Positions 32,401 through 41,462 of a DNA stretch of 64,000 nt are shown here, one piece after another. The notes beneath the pieces were generated by a model. The model had not been told where the DNA came from and did no database searches. It saw only the letters and a list, made by a program, of their open reading frames with translations. The position numbers and the translations under genes are program-made. The stretch spans positions 9,151,805 to 9,215,804 of the forward strand of contig JABAKD010000030.1 in assembly GCA_012845835.1 (NCBI GenBank), in the 5' to 3' direction. This DNA is from Undaria pinnatifida. Lineage: Eukaryota > Sar > Phaeophyceae > Laminariales > Alariaceae. Every line of letters begins with the position of its first letter. Position 1 is the stretch's first letter.

Positions 32401-35400
32401 GAAGAGCCATGGTTGCACGGGGGCGGATGCGGAGGCAGCGTCGAGCTCGGTAGAGGAGCCGTTGGGGATGAAGCCTGCTGGGGTCTACCGAGGGAGAAAC
32501 ACGGTTGTTGCGTTGTTTGGATGATTAGGTAAAAGTCAATTCCACTTCTACCGCTGCCGCCAGACGGACGGCAAACCATGCGATCGAGCCTGTGTTCAAA
32601 TACGTGGAGACATAAACCGCTCCATTCAATAATCGACGGGCACACGCACAAGCCCGCCCCCTGAACATGGCCAGCAGCGACACGTGCGGGCCTACTGCAA
32701 GATTGAATGAGCCGGTATGCTAAACGTGGGCTATGACAGAGTCAGAGAAAAACAAGACCAGTGACTGGTTCACGTCGCCGGTCAAGAGGCATGGGGTATG
32801 TCGGTACCTCAGCCGAAGCCTTGGCCAGATCCGTGAGGATGAGCAAGAGCTCCTTTTGCAAGGCCTCACTCCCACCGCTGCCGTCCACTCCGCCGCCCCC
32901 CCTGTTGGTCTCGATTACTTCGGTCTGCAGCCCGCAAATGCGCCCCTCGACGGCATTCTTGCTCGCCTCCAGGGCCTTACAAATGACAGGATGCACGTGA
33001 CGAAAAGGGATCACCGGCGTAAGGAACCACTAGCGAATATCCCTGCGCCGTCTACAATGTTTGGCATGACAGCGCACAACTGGGCGCCTGCAACGAACAA
33101 GCATTTATGGAAATTACAAGTGGTGCCGGGTACCTCGGCTCAACAGAAAGAGGTCCACATCACAGCTCTCGTCGATTGGCGTTGAATTAAAATTGCGGGT
33201 CGGATTCCGCACCGCCCGTGATGTTGATGGCGTGCGTGTGACTGCAAAATGTAGCTGCCAGCTTTCCGATTACTTGAGTGGGTTTGTGTATGCGCGTGTT
33301 CTCCTTACAGTAGCCTGCCTACCCGACAAGGTTGTTGAGCTTGCTCGCGAGGTAACCCGAAACCAGAATCATCCTTAAGGCCGCTGGACCCGCCATGAAG
33401 AATATGTAGATACTGAAGCGTCGACAGCAGTAATAAGCTCTACCGGAGCAATCTTGGGCATGGGACGGAGACCGCGCGAGTGAGCAGTTTTCCACCAACA
33501 GCGGAACAGGAGTCTACCACCGTGGGTGCAGTGCGGGGCAAGCTATCAATAGCAGCACACAGTAGTACTGAGATACTGACGACGTTATGGAGAGGAATGA
33601 GGGAGTAAACCCCGCATACCTGCAATCGCCGTACCGTAGCCAGTCGTTGCATACCTCAACGTCGATCCCAAGACGTTCAACCAAACGCTGTGCCGTCAGA
33701 AGCTCGGCCCTGGCAATTTCGCGATCCAAGACTGCCATCTCCCTAGGGACGGCCTCCAACTCTGCAGTCAACTTGCACGCGAAAATCCAAAAGAAAAGGT
33801 ACCCAGCACCGGCAGGGAAGACAGGAAAAGAAGCGAGATGAGATGAATGCAACCGGTGCCGGTAAAGAAAACAGGTTTCATCAGCGAGACGAGGTGAATG
33901 TGCCCAGCACCGGTAGGCAAGGCAGGTAAAACAAGCGAGATGAGGTGAGGCAACACGAAAATCGGATAGGTAGTGGAAACAGTTCTGGGGGAAACAGGCA
34001 GCCGCGCAGTGCTCTTGCGGTGCAAAGAGTAGTGTTTCGGGAACCGAGAGCGAAAGTACCTCCCCTTAACAGAGCAAATTCGCTCGCGCCTCAAGCTTCC
34101 AGCAATGGGGAATTTATCAAACGATGAGGGTAAATTTAACGTTGAGGAAGCCTGACCTCTCGGATCCTGTCCATCTGGAGCAGATGCGCGCCCTCCCTGC
34201 CCACCGCCTCCTCCAGTGCCTTACGGACGCATTAAGTCGGGGAAAGAGGGGTCGTTCGCTTCTGCGTCTCAGCTGCAGGAAAATGCGCTGGCAGGATTTA
34301 TTGGCTAGCTTTGAACGAAAGCTTTAGGCTTCCCGGCACTGGAAGCGTGGTGGAAAGTCAACCGCAAAACAAGCGACCACGGCGGTTTCGATTGGGCGTG
34401 TGTTTTTGGAGGGTGCCTAAAGGTTTGATGCGGGAAATGCTGAACCGCACCAATAGGGGTTGGGACCGCGATGTTACCGCATGAGTCTCGGAGCGCTCAC
34501 CGTAAATGGCGAGCATGAAACTGATGCACGTTTGGTGTGCGAATATTGACGTCAGCAGCGGTAACAGCCGATATCGAACGCTGTGCAACAACTGCAACCA
34601 CATTGCATTAATTCCTCTTACCCCCCTGCCCCCCTAAATTCATACGCTTGTCTTGTCAGCCTGCTGCGATTTCCGCGGCAACCATGCGCAAACAGAGCGC
34701 CTCGCCCTCCCTCCCCCCGTCTTCCCAACTCACAACGATGTTTGCCCGGATGTCTGCGAGCGAACCCCTCCAGCGATGCAGCTGCTTGAGAGCGTTTAAG
34801 CGGTGCGCATTGATAGCCTTCGTGCCGGAAACCTCGCACAACGTCCCGTGCAGGGCATGAGGTGAGCATAGTAGCTGCGCAGGTCACACCACCCAGTGGG
34901 TGCCGGCAGCAGACGCCGGGAGCAGCACGGCAGAAAGTGGGCTTGAATGCAACACAACTTCCAGCTAGCAGCAAACATCCTCGACTATAGCCAAATATCT
35001 AAGACGCTGTCCCTGCACCGGTGTGAAGCGAAGACGTGAGAAGGCACAGCTAGGCACCGCGTGCTCATTACTACCGACTGTACGCATGCATGAGACGAGG
35101 GAAGTGACAGGATTGGCCAATCACCACCTGCTGTTTACTGTGATAGGCTTAACTTGTCGAAGAATGGTCTAGTCGTACGAAGCGTACCAATCGACGGATT
35201 CCATCCTGGCTGACGCTCCAGAACGGGTTGCCCGTTGCGATGCCCAGGCGTGTCCGCAAAAAGTGATCGAATCTGCGAGATGAGTCCGAAACGACAAAAG
35301 AGGGAAACGGGTAGGGCGAAGGGGGGGAGGAGAGGGGGGGGGAGAGTGAGCGAGAGAGAGAGGCAGTGGGATATTCGTCACGGCGCAAACTCTGGAGGAT

Positions 35401-36875
35401 CGACAAAGACGAACCAGTTTTTAAGTGATGCCTCATACACCGGAATCTGCTGGTTATCCCCGTTTCGCCACGACATGCCCTCCGCAAACCCCTCGTCGAG
35501 GCTCTGTGCTAGAGAGCGTACGCTGCAGCTGCGTGCGGGGGTACAAAGTCTGCTGGGACGCTTCCCGGAGCTGGCCTAATACGCTTGCACCGGGGATGAA
35601 TTTTGATATGCCGTGGCAGTGGAAAAACCCAATCGACCAGCCCAGGGGCGATTAACATTCACGCTTAGCAACCGCGCAGCTTCCAGCAGTCCGATCATGT
35701 ATGTGCACACAGGCGTTGGCGGCGGAACCAGCATTTCGTGGTGCTTAGTCTCGCCTGTGCTTAGGCAGCTTCTGGCCGTCGAACGCGAAGGTTCGCTGAC
35801 CATTGGCCTGGGACACGGTTGACGACACCTGGCAGCAAATTCAAGAGCAAGAGCACGAGCACGAGCACGAGCACAAAGCATGGACTAGGGAACTGTCGGG
35901 TGAACGCTTGGTGCCACAGGTGGCTGTAATCCGGCCAACGCGAAGAACGATTTTCTCGCTACGCTTTTTTTTCTTCGATGGTCTGGTTGCTACGATTGTT
36001 GCTTTACTGAAGGATCGGTGGTGTCATATACCACCAACATGTATCGCACGTAGCGCAAGAGATCAAAATACGCTACAGGTTAACAAGATTAGGGGACAAA
36101 ACATGGGTAGAGGACAAGCCCCAGTCCCCTCAAAAATGAGCGGGATAAAACACGAAACAAAAGTGCCAACCTAGCGTTGGCAGGGGACACTCTGCAGAGG
36201 GGCTGGTTATTGCACGACACGGAATGATGTCAATCCGGCAAAGGTCACCGCCTGGTATCGGAAATATGCGACCAAATATGCCTATTTCCCTGGTTGTTTG
36301 GCGTGTATTGGCATTGCTGACCTTCGCATCGCTGACGCCACGGGTGACGCTACGGAACACGAGCTCCACCTCGGCATGCGCAGCTGATGCAAACTCAGCG
36401 TTCTGCCAACACACGTCGATCCAAAACACACACAAAAGGGCGAGGGAGGGAGGGAGGGAGGGAGGGAGGGACGCCGAGTTTGGCGGCGGCGTCCTTCATT
36501 TCGCCGGGGTTACCGAGGGCTGCTGTGAAGGGGGGCGTGGAACGATCGAGTGGCTGCTGAAGGTCGACTGCCGCTCGGGAGAGGCGATGTCCCGCAAGCA
36601 TACTGGATAAGTTTGAAACCTAAAGGACGCCATCACCTATAAATATTATATATAAAAAATGATGCTACACAAGTTATGATACACAATGATTCATATTCAT
36701 ACTTATTCAAGACAATAATCAATTTCTACCTTTTTCGAAGGAGATGATATACACAAGTTGTGGTTTCTCCAGCATATTACCTGCCTTGCCCCGAGCTGAG
36801 CGGAATTCTCCCCAAGGCCGAAGAGAATCGCATTCAGCAACGTCGACTTGCCGGCGCCGTTGGGTCCGGTAATGC
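19466..36875 (-). CDS. SMC-family chromosome ATPase (SMC2-like but divergent), about 30 exons, N-terminal exon not found
   Basis: Proposed exons, 5' to 3' on the minus strand: 36875-36781, 36402-36322, 35828-35755, 35272-35188, 34874-34734, 34219-34157, 33771-33655, 32975-32808, 32366-32158, 31625-31469, 30799-30722, 30052-29806, 29369-29276, 28730-28610, 27893-27796, 27296-27093, 26519-26435, 25926-25801, 25221-25113, 24569-24329, 23825-23668, 23353-23271, 22918-22850, 22154-22083, 21967-21926, 21188-21110, 20700-20651, 20497-20396, 19988-19749, 19606-19466. They sum to about 1,210 codons, the usual SMC length, and phases agree at nearly all junctions. The weakest are 23271/22918 and 21926/21188, where a small exon may be missing. 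SMC proteins form ring-shaped ATPase dimers that entrap DNA. Walker A (GPNGAGKS), coiled coils, hinge, signature (LSGGQQ), Walker B (LCLLDEVDAALD) and H-loop (CVSHH) are all present. The signature, Walker B and DGVSRV near the C-terminus resemble SMC2. Confidence 0.88.
27093..30052 (-). other. SMC hinge exons
   Basis: Exons at 30052-29806, 29369-29276, 28730-28610, 27893-27796 and 27296-27093 join in phase. They give LFELFELREGAYDHHFRALA, LGVWVCESSQDADQAL, RVWPIQRLSA, VIDPASLMAWDYGDKGVTTV, ALGRWVITENDEI and SSLTIAGVRHAPGEVVGGEA. The order and spacing match the SMC hinge: a first half-repeat with VVV-type strand and xxxPLNxI, then LVExDPxxxxAxxxxFGxTxVC, then VTLxGDxxxPxGTLSGG. Hinges mediate SMC dimerisation. 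The second half keeps glycines (APGEVVGG) but replaces the usual GTLxGG. A Gly-rich insert lies before the first half (about 29900-29925). The 27093 end uses a GC donor (TACAG|GCAGGT) in my model. Confidence 0.72.
30821..30936. repeat. Identical 58-base tandem duplication in an SMC intron
   Basis: TTTCGGGTACAGAAGATACG and the following 38 bases to GATAACC occur twice head to tail with no difference that I can see. The right neighbour GCTGAGGAGCG is unique. The duplication lies about 20 bases upstream (in gene direction) of the acceptor of the exon at 30799. Confidence 0.95.
34734..36875 (-). other. SMC N-terminal head exons (Walker A to the start of the coiled coil)
   Basis: Five exons read ITGPNGAGKSTLLNAILFGL (Walker A), AHAEVELVF, VSQANGQRTFAFDG, RLGIATGNPFWSVSQDGI and TLCEVSGTKAINAHRL. 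These match in order the SMC blocks GxNGSGKS, AxVxIxF, xGxxxYxING, GLxxxNPHFxIxQGxI and IEEAAGTRxY. SGTK replaces the near-universal AGTR, and Q-D-G-I replaces Q-G-x-I. The Walker A exon begins with two bases of a codon, so another exon encoding the first ~30 residues must lie upstream, beyond or within the satellite at 37 kb. The exon ending at 35755 uses a GC donor (CACAG|GCGAGA), supported because only this donor joins in phase to the next exon. Confidence 0.8.
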
Positions 36876-37019
36876 CTGCAAGGCATTGCATCCAGGCTGG
36901 TTCAAGGTAAACGACGGAAATGCATTCCCCGGTGAATATCCACGCCGTTTTTTCCATTCAGACCGTGAATTTTTCACACCCTGTACAAATACAACTGGCA
37001 AATACTACTAATAGTTCGT

Positions 37020-37620
37020 TTAGTTGTCCAGGGCGGGTAGTTGTCTGTAGACAAATAGTTGCGCAGCCTCCCAAACCAGTAGTTGCCTGTAGACAAATAG
37101 TTGCGCAGCATCCCAAACCAGTAGAATGCCTGCAGACAAACAGTTGCGCAGCCTCCTAAAACAATAGTTGCCTGCAGACAAATATTTGCGCAGCGTCTCA
37201 AAACAGTAGTTGCCTGCAGACAAACATTTGCGCATCATCTCCAAATAGTAGTTGCCTGCAGACAAACATTTGCGCAGTACTTGTATCTCAAAACAGTAGT
37301 TGCCTGCTGCAGACAAATATTTGCGCAGCATCTCAAAACAGTAGTTGCCTGCAAAACAAACAGTTGCGCAGCATCTCCAAACAGTAGTTGCCTGCAGACA
37401 AATATTTGCGCAGCATCTCAAAACAGTAATTGCCTGCTGCAGACGAATAGTAGCGCAGCATCTCAAAACAGTAGTTGCCTGCCGACAACTAGTTGCGCAG
37501 CACCTCAAAACAACAGTAGTAGTTGCCTGCAGACAATCTTCCCACAACAATAGTTGCCTGCAGACAACTAGTTGCGCAGCATCTCAAAACAATCGTTGCC
37601 CAGACAACTGCTGTTGACAA
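37020..37620. repeat. Satellite A, first block
   Basis: About 14 imperfect copies of a unit of about 40 bases built on CAGTAGTTGCCTGCAGACAA, ATAGTTGCGCAGC and ATCTCAAAA. The internal TTGCCTGCAGACAA contains a PstI-type palindrome. It lies immediately upstream of the Walker A exon of the SMC gene, so it is probably in the SMC first intron or promoter. Confidence 0.92.
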
Positions 37621-37787
37621 CTAGCTCGAGGGAGCTGCGGAAATGCGGAGATAGTTGAGAGGACCTGAGTTCGACCTCTTCGAGCTGACCTCTTCAGAAC
37701 AGAAACAGTTAGTTAGTCGAGAACGAGTAAGAACCTGTTGGGTGGTCTTCGGTGCATCTTTGCAAGGTTATGTTCTGTAGCGTTTGT

Positions 37788-38170
37788 GGATTCCGGGTAA
37801 GGGTATGGGAGTCTCACAGAACTTCCAGACGTTTCGGGTACGGGTATGAAAGTGTTACAGAACTTCCAGAAGTTCTGGGTATTGTGGCACGGGCGTACAG
37901 AACTCACAAAAGTTCCGGGCGGGTACAAAAGGTACTGTACCCGTACCCCGGGTATTGTGGCACGGGATGTACAGAACTCATAGAAGTTCCGGGTACGGGT
38001 ATGAATGTCTTACAGAACCAACAGAAGTTCGGGTACGGGTATGAAAGTCTTACAGAACTTCCAGAAGTTCCGGGTATTGTGGCACGGGCGTACAGAACTT
38101 ACAGAAGTTCCGGGTACGGGTATGAATGCCGTACATAACTTACAGAAGTTCCGGGTACGGGTAATACCCG
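37788..38170. repeat. Satellite B, first block
   Basis: Copies of CAGAACTTCCAGAAGTTCCGG, GTACGGGTATGAA and GGTATTGTGGCACGGGCGTA in mixed order, with unit length about 40-60 bases. It follows satellite A after about 170 unique bases. Confidence 0.88.
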
Positions 38171-38740
38171 GGTAAATGCACACTCCCTCGGGAGGAAGTT
38201 CGATTTGAAGTTGAGGATATAATCCAACTTACATGGATGGCATGTTCTCACTGGGCCAATGTCCCCGAGGCAATCTGTCGCAGCTTTAAGGGAGTTATAA
38301 ATTATCGACAAAACCACCACCGAGAGAGGCGATAAATCGTGAACCTCAATGAGTGGCGACCGGGGCAACAGCAGCGCTCACGGCTATACTGCACTGTAAC
38401 AGATCACACCATAGCGTACCCCGGCTGGGGCGCTTCAAAACAAATAATGGCGGTCGCAAGCCCATATTGGCCACCACAGCTCGATAAGCCAAGTGCCGCG
38501 ACAAAGAAGCGGAACTACCGAAAACACGGAGGATAGTTCAAGACGTCGATGGTAGCTGCATCGAGTCACGGCAGATCTATGTATCATTCCAATCGGAAAA
38601 AAACGTTGACAATACGCAACACGTGGTTGCCCGATAGGCGCCAAATTCGTATGTTTCCACCACAAACCGAATCGAATTCAGTTCGATTCATAAAAAAATG
38701 ACTATTTTCGATTTAAAAGTGTCCTGCGTGAATATAATTG
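38171..38740. other. Unique-looking stretch between satellite B and a GTT repeat
   Basis: No gene recognised. A minus-strand frame at about 38170-38368 contains LDYILNFKSNF, weakly reminiscent of the xNFKS start of SMC proteins. It has no donor in the phase required by the next SMC exon, so I do not call it. Confidence 0.5.
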
Positions 38741-38741
38741 C

Positions 38742-38742
38742 T

Positions 38743-38777
<35 letters not shown>

Positions 38778-38813
38778 CGTTGTCGTTGATGTTGTTGTTG
38801 TTGTTGTTCTCAC
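38742..38813. repeat. GTT trinucleotide microsatellite
   Basis: About 22 GTT units with a few GTC/GAT interruptions. The polyvaline and polythreonine frames over it are repeat artefacts. Confidence 0.97.
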
Positions 38814-39137
38814 ATTAACTCGCATAATCAAGTCTGTGGTCACAGGACAGGCTCCAGTCACTCTGGAGCTGAGGAATACCCCGGGAAAAAACACAAACAA
38901 ACCAAAGGTGGTACACGCATATATCAAAGCTGACGCAATTCATGCCTCCACCAAAAACATACAAAGTGAAATCGGGAGTCAGCCTACGATGTGACGTGTC
39001 CATACTGGTGCATACGTCTCACTACTCGCGCCTGTAAAAACCGACTATACCGCTTGCCTCCCAAGAAAGACTACCACGTATATATTGCACGTAGTACCTA
39101 TCACTTCGCATACGCACGACAGACGCAAGTCAATTGG

Positions 39138-39270
39138 AAAAAAGAAAGAAAGAAAAGAAAATAAGATAAAGGAAAGGAAAGAAAAGACAAGAAAGCGCAA
39201 AAACGAAAAAGGAAAGGAAAGAAAAGAAAAGACAAGAAGAGGAAGCAAGGAAAGGAAAAGAGGAAAAAAT
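39138..39270. repeat. Purine-only tract (GAAAG/GAAAA repeats)
   Basis: Over 130 bases of almost only A and G on the plus strand with repeated GGAAAGGAAAGAAAAGA words. The Lys/Glu-rich open frame here is an artefact. Confidence 0.92.
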
Positions 39271-39477
39271 GCCATACTAGCAGACCCTAGGAACTGGCTA
39301 AAGACGGCTTTGGGCTCATAGAGGGTATCAAGTGCATCATCAATGGCACTGGGGAGAGAACGCAACATAGCGAAGAAGTCAGGGCGGTCTTACGCTATCT
39401 TGTGACGGCCATTGGAAGGCCCACAAATTTCAAGACGATGATGGCCAGACCCAGACTTCAGTCTCTTGGGCATGACG

Positions 39478-39749
39478 CCCCCCCTTCTCCCCCCCCCCCC
39501 CTCCCCCCTCCCCCCCACCCCCCTCCCCCCACCCCCCTCCCCCCTCCCCCCTCCCCCCTTCCCCTCTCCCCCCCTCCCCCCTCCCCCCCTCCCCCTCCCC
39601 CCTCCCCCCCTCCCCCCCTCCCCCCTCCCCCCTCCCCCCCTCCCCCCCTCCCCCCTCCCCCCTCCCCCTCCCCCCCCCCCCTTCCCCCTCCCCCCTCCCC
39701 CCCTCCCCCCCTCCCCCCTTCCCCCCCTCCCCCCTCCCCCCTCCCCCCG
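39478..39749. repeat. Pure pyrimidine CCCCCCT tract, 270 bases
   Basis: Units of C5-7 followed by T or TT, with a few A near the left end and no purine over long stretches. Gly/Arg- and Pro-rich frames over it are artefacts. It abuts the LINE tail at 39750. Confidence 0.97.
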
Positions 39750-40194
39750 GCCGCTTAGAGATGCTGACGGTGGATGGCGCTGCCGCATCCTTTACGCGTC
39801 GCTCTGCAGTTTTGCGTCTCTCCGTTTCATGCCAATTCCGCATGAACAACTCGGCTCCCTCCTCTACTCGTCGAAACCATCTGCCGGCCTTCTGAGCAGC
39901 CTTTCGCCACCCTTCGAATTTCATTCCAAAGGGCGACATATCCTCCTTTAGATGAGCCATCCAGTCCTTCTCTTGCCCCCCGGAGTAGCCCTTACCCCCA
40001 ACAAGCTCCCCAAACATCACCCTCTGTGGCAGACGCTCCTCCCCCATACGTGCTACGAATCCCGCAAACAATATCCTCCGTTTGCGCACTATCGCTTCTA
40101 TGCTCTCGGGAGCTGTCTTGGCAAGCGCGTCGGCGTACGATAGGGTGTGGTCGTCGTATAATACGTGCCCACGGGTTAGAAACGAAAGAAACAT
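39750..40194 (-). mobile_element. LINE (RTE-like) 3' ORF fragment
   Basis: The minus-strand frame reads RKRRILFAGFVARMGEERLP, RVMFGELVGGKGYSGGQEKD, WMAHLKEDM, and ends AELFMRNWHETERRKTAE. This is the segment after the reverse transcriptase domain in RTE-like non-LTR elements, where a relocated (R)RxLxxAGHVxRM block precedes a final W-x(4)-A-x(2)-F-M-x(2)-W-H motif. The same W-H ending occurs at 48.1 kb and 61.0 kb. The 5' part is absent. The element ends next to the C-rich tract. Confidence 0.75.
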
Positions 40195-40374
40195 GAACAG
40201 GACCTACAGTAGGTGCTACTATCATATACGATACGTACTGCTATATACAGCTGTACATTCGGTGTTCGGTTGGTTTTACTGACGACAAGACATGACATCA
40301 TAATAAAATGCATAATACACTCTTTGGGTTATTAGCCTGAATCATTGCACGTGGGCTCCCCAGGTTTTGTAACA

Positions 40375-40562
40375 AAGGTATACCCGTACCCGGGTATTGT
40401 GCCACAGTCTTACAGAAGTCACAGAAGTTCTGGGTTAGGGTATGGGGATCATACAGAACTTACAGAAATTCCGGGTACGATGCGGAAGTGAACTCACAAA
40501 AGTTGCGGGTATTGTGGCACGGGCGTACAGAACTCACAGAAGTTATACCCCGGGCATGGTTT
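40375..40562. repeat. Satellite B, second block
   Basis: Shorter block with the same words as 37.8-38.2 kb: CCGGGTATTGTGCCACA, CTTACAGAAG, CACAGAAGTTCTGGGTTAGG and GGCACGGGCGTACAGAACTC, in the same orientation. Confidence 0.88.
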
Positions 40563-41030
40563 GTGCGTACCCTACAGAACACAACCTTGATTCGTTGCTC
40601 AAACTTGGCGACAGGAGTTGACACTATCTCTTGTCATACGCGGAATGACGTGGACGGCGGGGGGGTTGGCGTTGGTGTGTGTTGTGGTTAGTTTTGTTTT
40701 CGTTGTGGGTGGCTTCAACTCGCGTAAACGGTAGAATAAGTAGTAGTTGAGGGGGACGGCAATAACCAACTGGTACTATGATTGCGTTTCTCGGTTGTCT
40801 TGTTCTTGTTTGTTTCCGCCCCGATGAAGGTCTCCGAGGCATATGCACGAATTCATTGATTTGAGTCTGTCTGTACGTTCCCGGTACCAATGCCTCACCG
40901 CATGGCATAAGGCTAGGCTCCCTCCGATCCCTCGCCCCCTCTCTTTCAAGCATGGGAGGAACAGGAGGGGAGGGGGTTAAGATCCACGAAGTACACGTTC
41001 AGTTTGTCGCATCGTGTTCACCTTAATCCA
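40563..41030. other. Spacer between satellite blocks
   Basis: No gene recognised. A minus-strand frame of about 109 codons at 40624-40953 is Arg/Pro-rich without family resemblance. Confidence 0.5.
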
Positions 41031-41035
41031 TTAAT

Positions 41036-41462
41036 TGTCTGCAGACAACTTAACTATTGTTAATGCATGCCGTAGCAATTTTCAAAAAGTAGTGTCTGGA
41101 CAACTATCACAAATAGTTGCGCAGCATCTCCAAACAGTAGTTGCCTGTAGACAAACATTTGAGCAGCATTCCAAACCAGTAGTTGCCTGTGAACAAATAT
41201 TTTCGCAGCATCTCAAAACAGTAAGTAATTGCCTGCAGACAAATAGTTGCACTCAAAACAGTAGTTGCCTGTAGACAAACATTTGCGCAGCATCCCAAAC
41301 CAGTAGTTGCCTGTAAACAAAAAATATTGCGCAGCATCCCCAACCAGTAGTTGCCTGTAGACAAATATTATAAAATATTTGCGCAAAATCTCAAAACAGT
41401 AGTTGTCTGCAGACAACTAGTTGCGCAAGGTTTTAAAGAAGTAGTTGTTTGGCAGACAACTA
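41036..41462. repeat. Satellite A, second block
   Basis: About ten copies of the 37-kb unit in the same orientation (CAGTAGTTGCCTGTAGACAAA, TTGCGCAGCATC), more degenerate. It starts and ends with forms of TGTCTGCAGACAACT. Confidence 0.92.

Noticed and set aside
35400-35580. Minus-strand frame with SLAQSLDEGFAEGM and NWFVFVDPPEF as an SMC exon
   Set aside because: It fits the phase after the GC donor, but the sequence does not align with any SMC block. The exon at 35272-35188 also fits the phase and matches the NPHFxIxQG block.
38099-38368. LDYILNFKSNF as the missing SMC N-terminal exon
   Set aside because: No donor in the phase needed by the Walker A exon, and the frame runs into satellite B. 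The resemblance is four residues.
38688-38994. Polyvaline/polythreonine frames
   Set aside because: Artefact of the GTT microsatellite.
39402-39951. Long Pro-rich, Gly-rich and Arg-rich frames over the C tract
   Set aside because: They are translations of a CCCCCT simple repeat and have no independent coding evidence.
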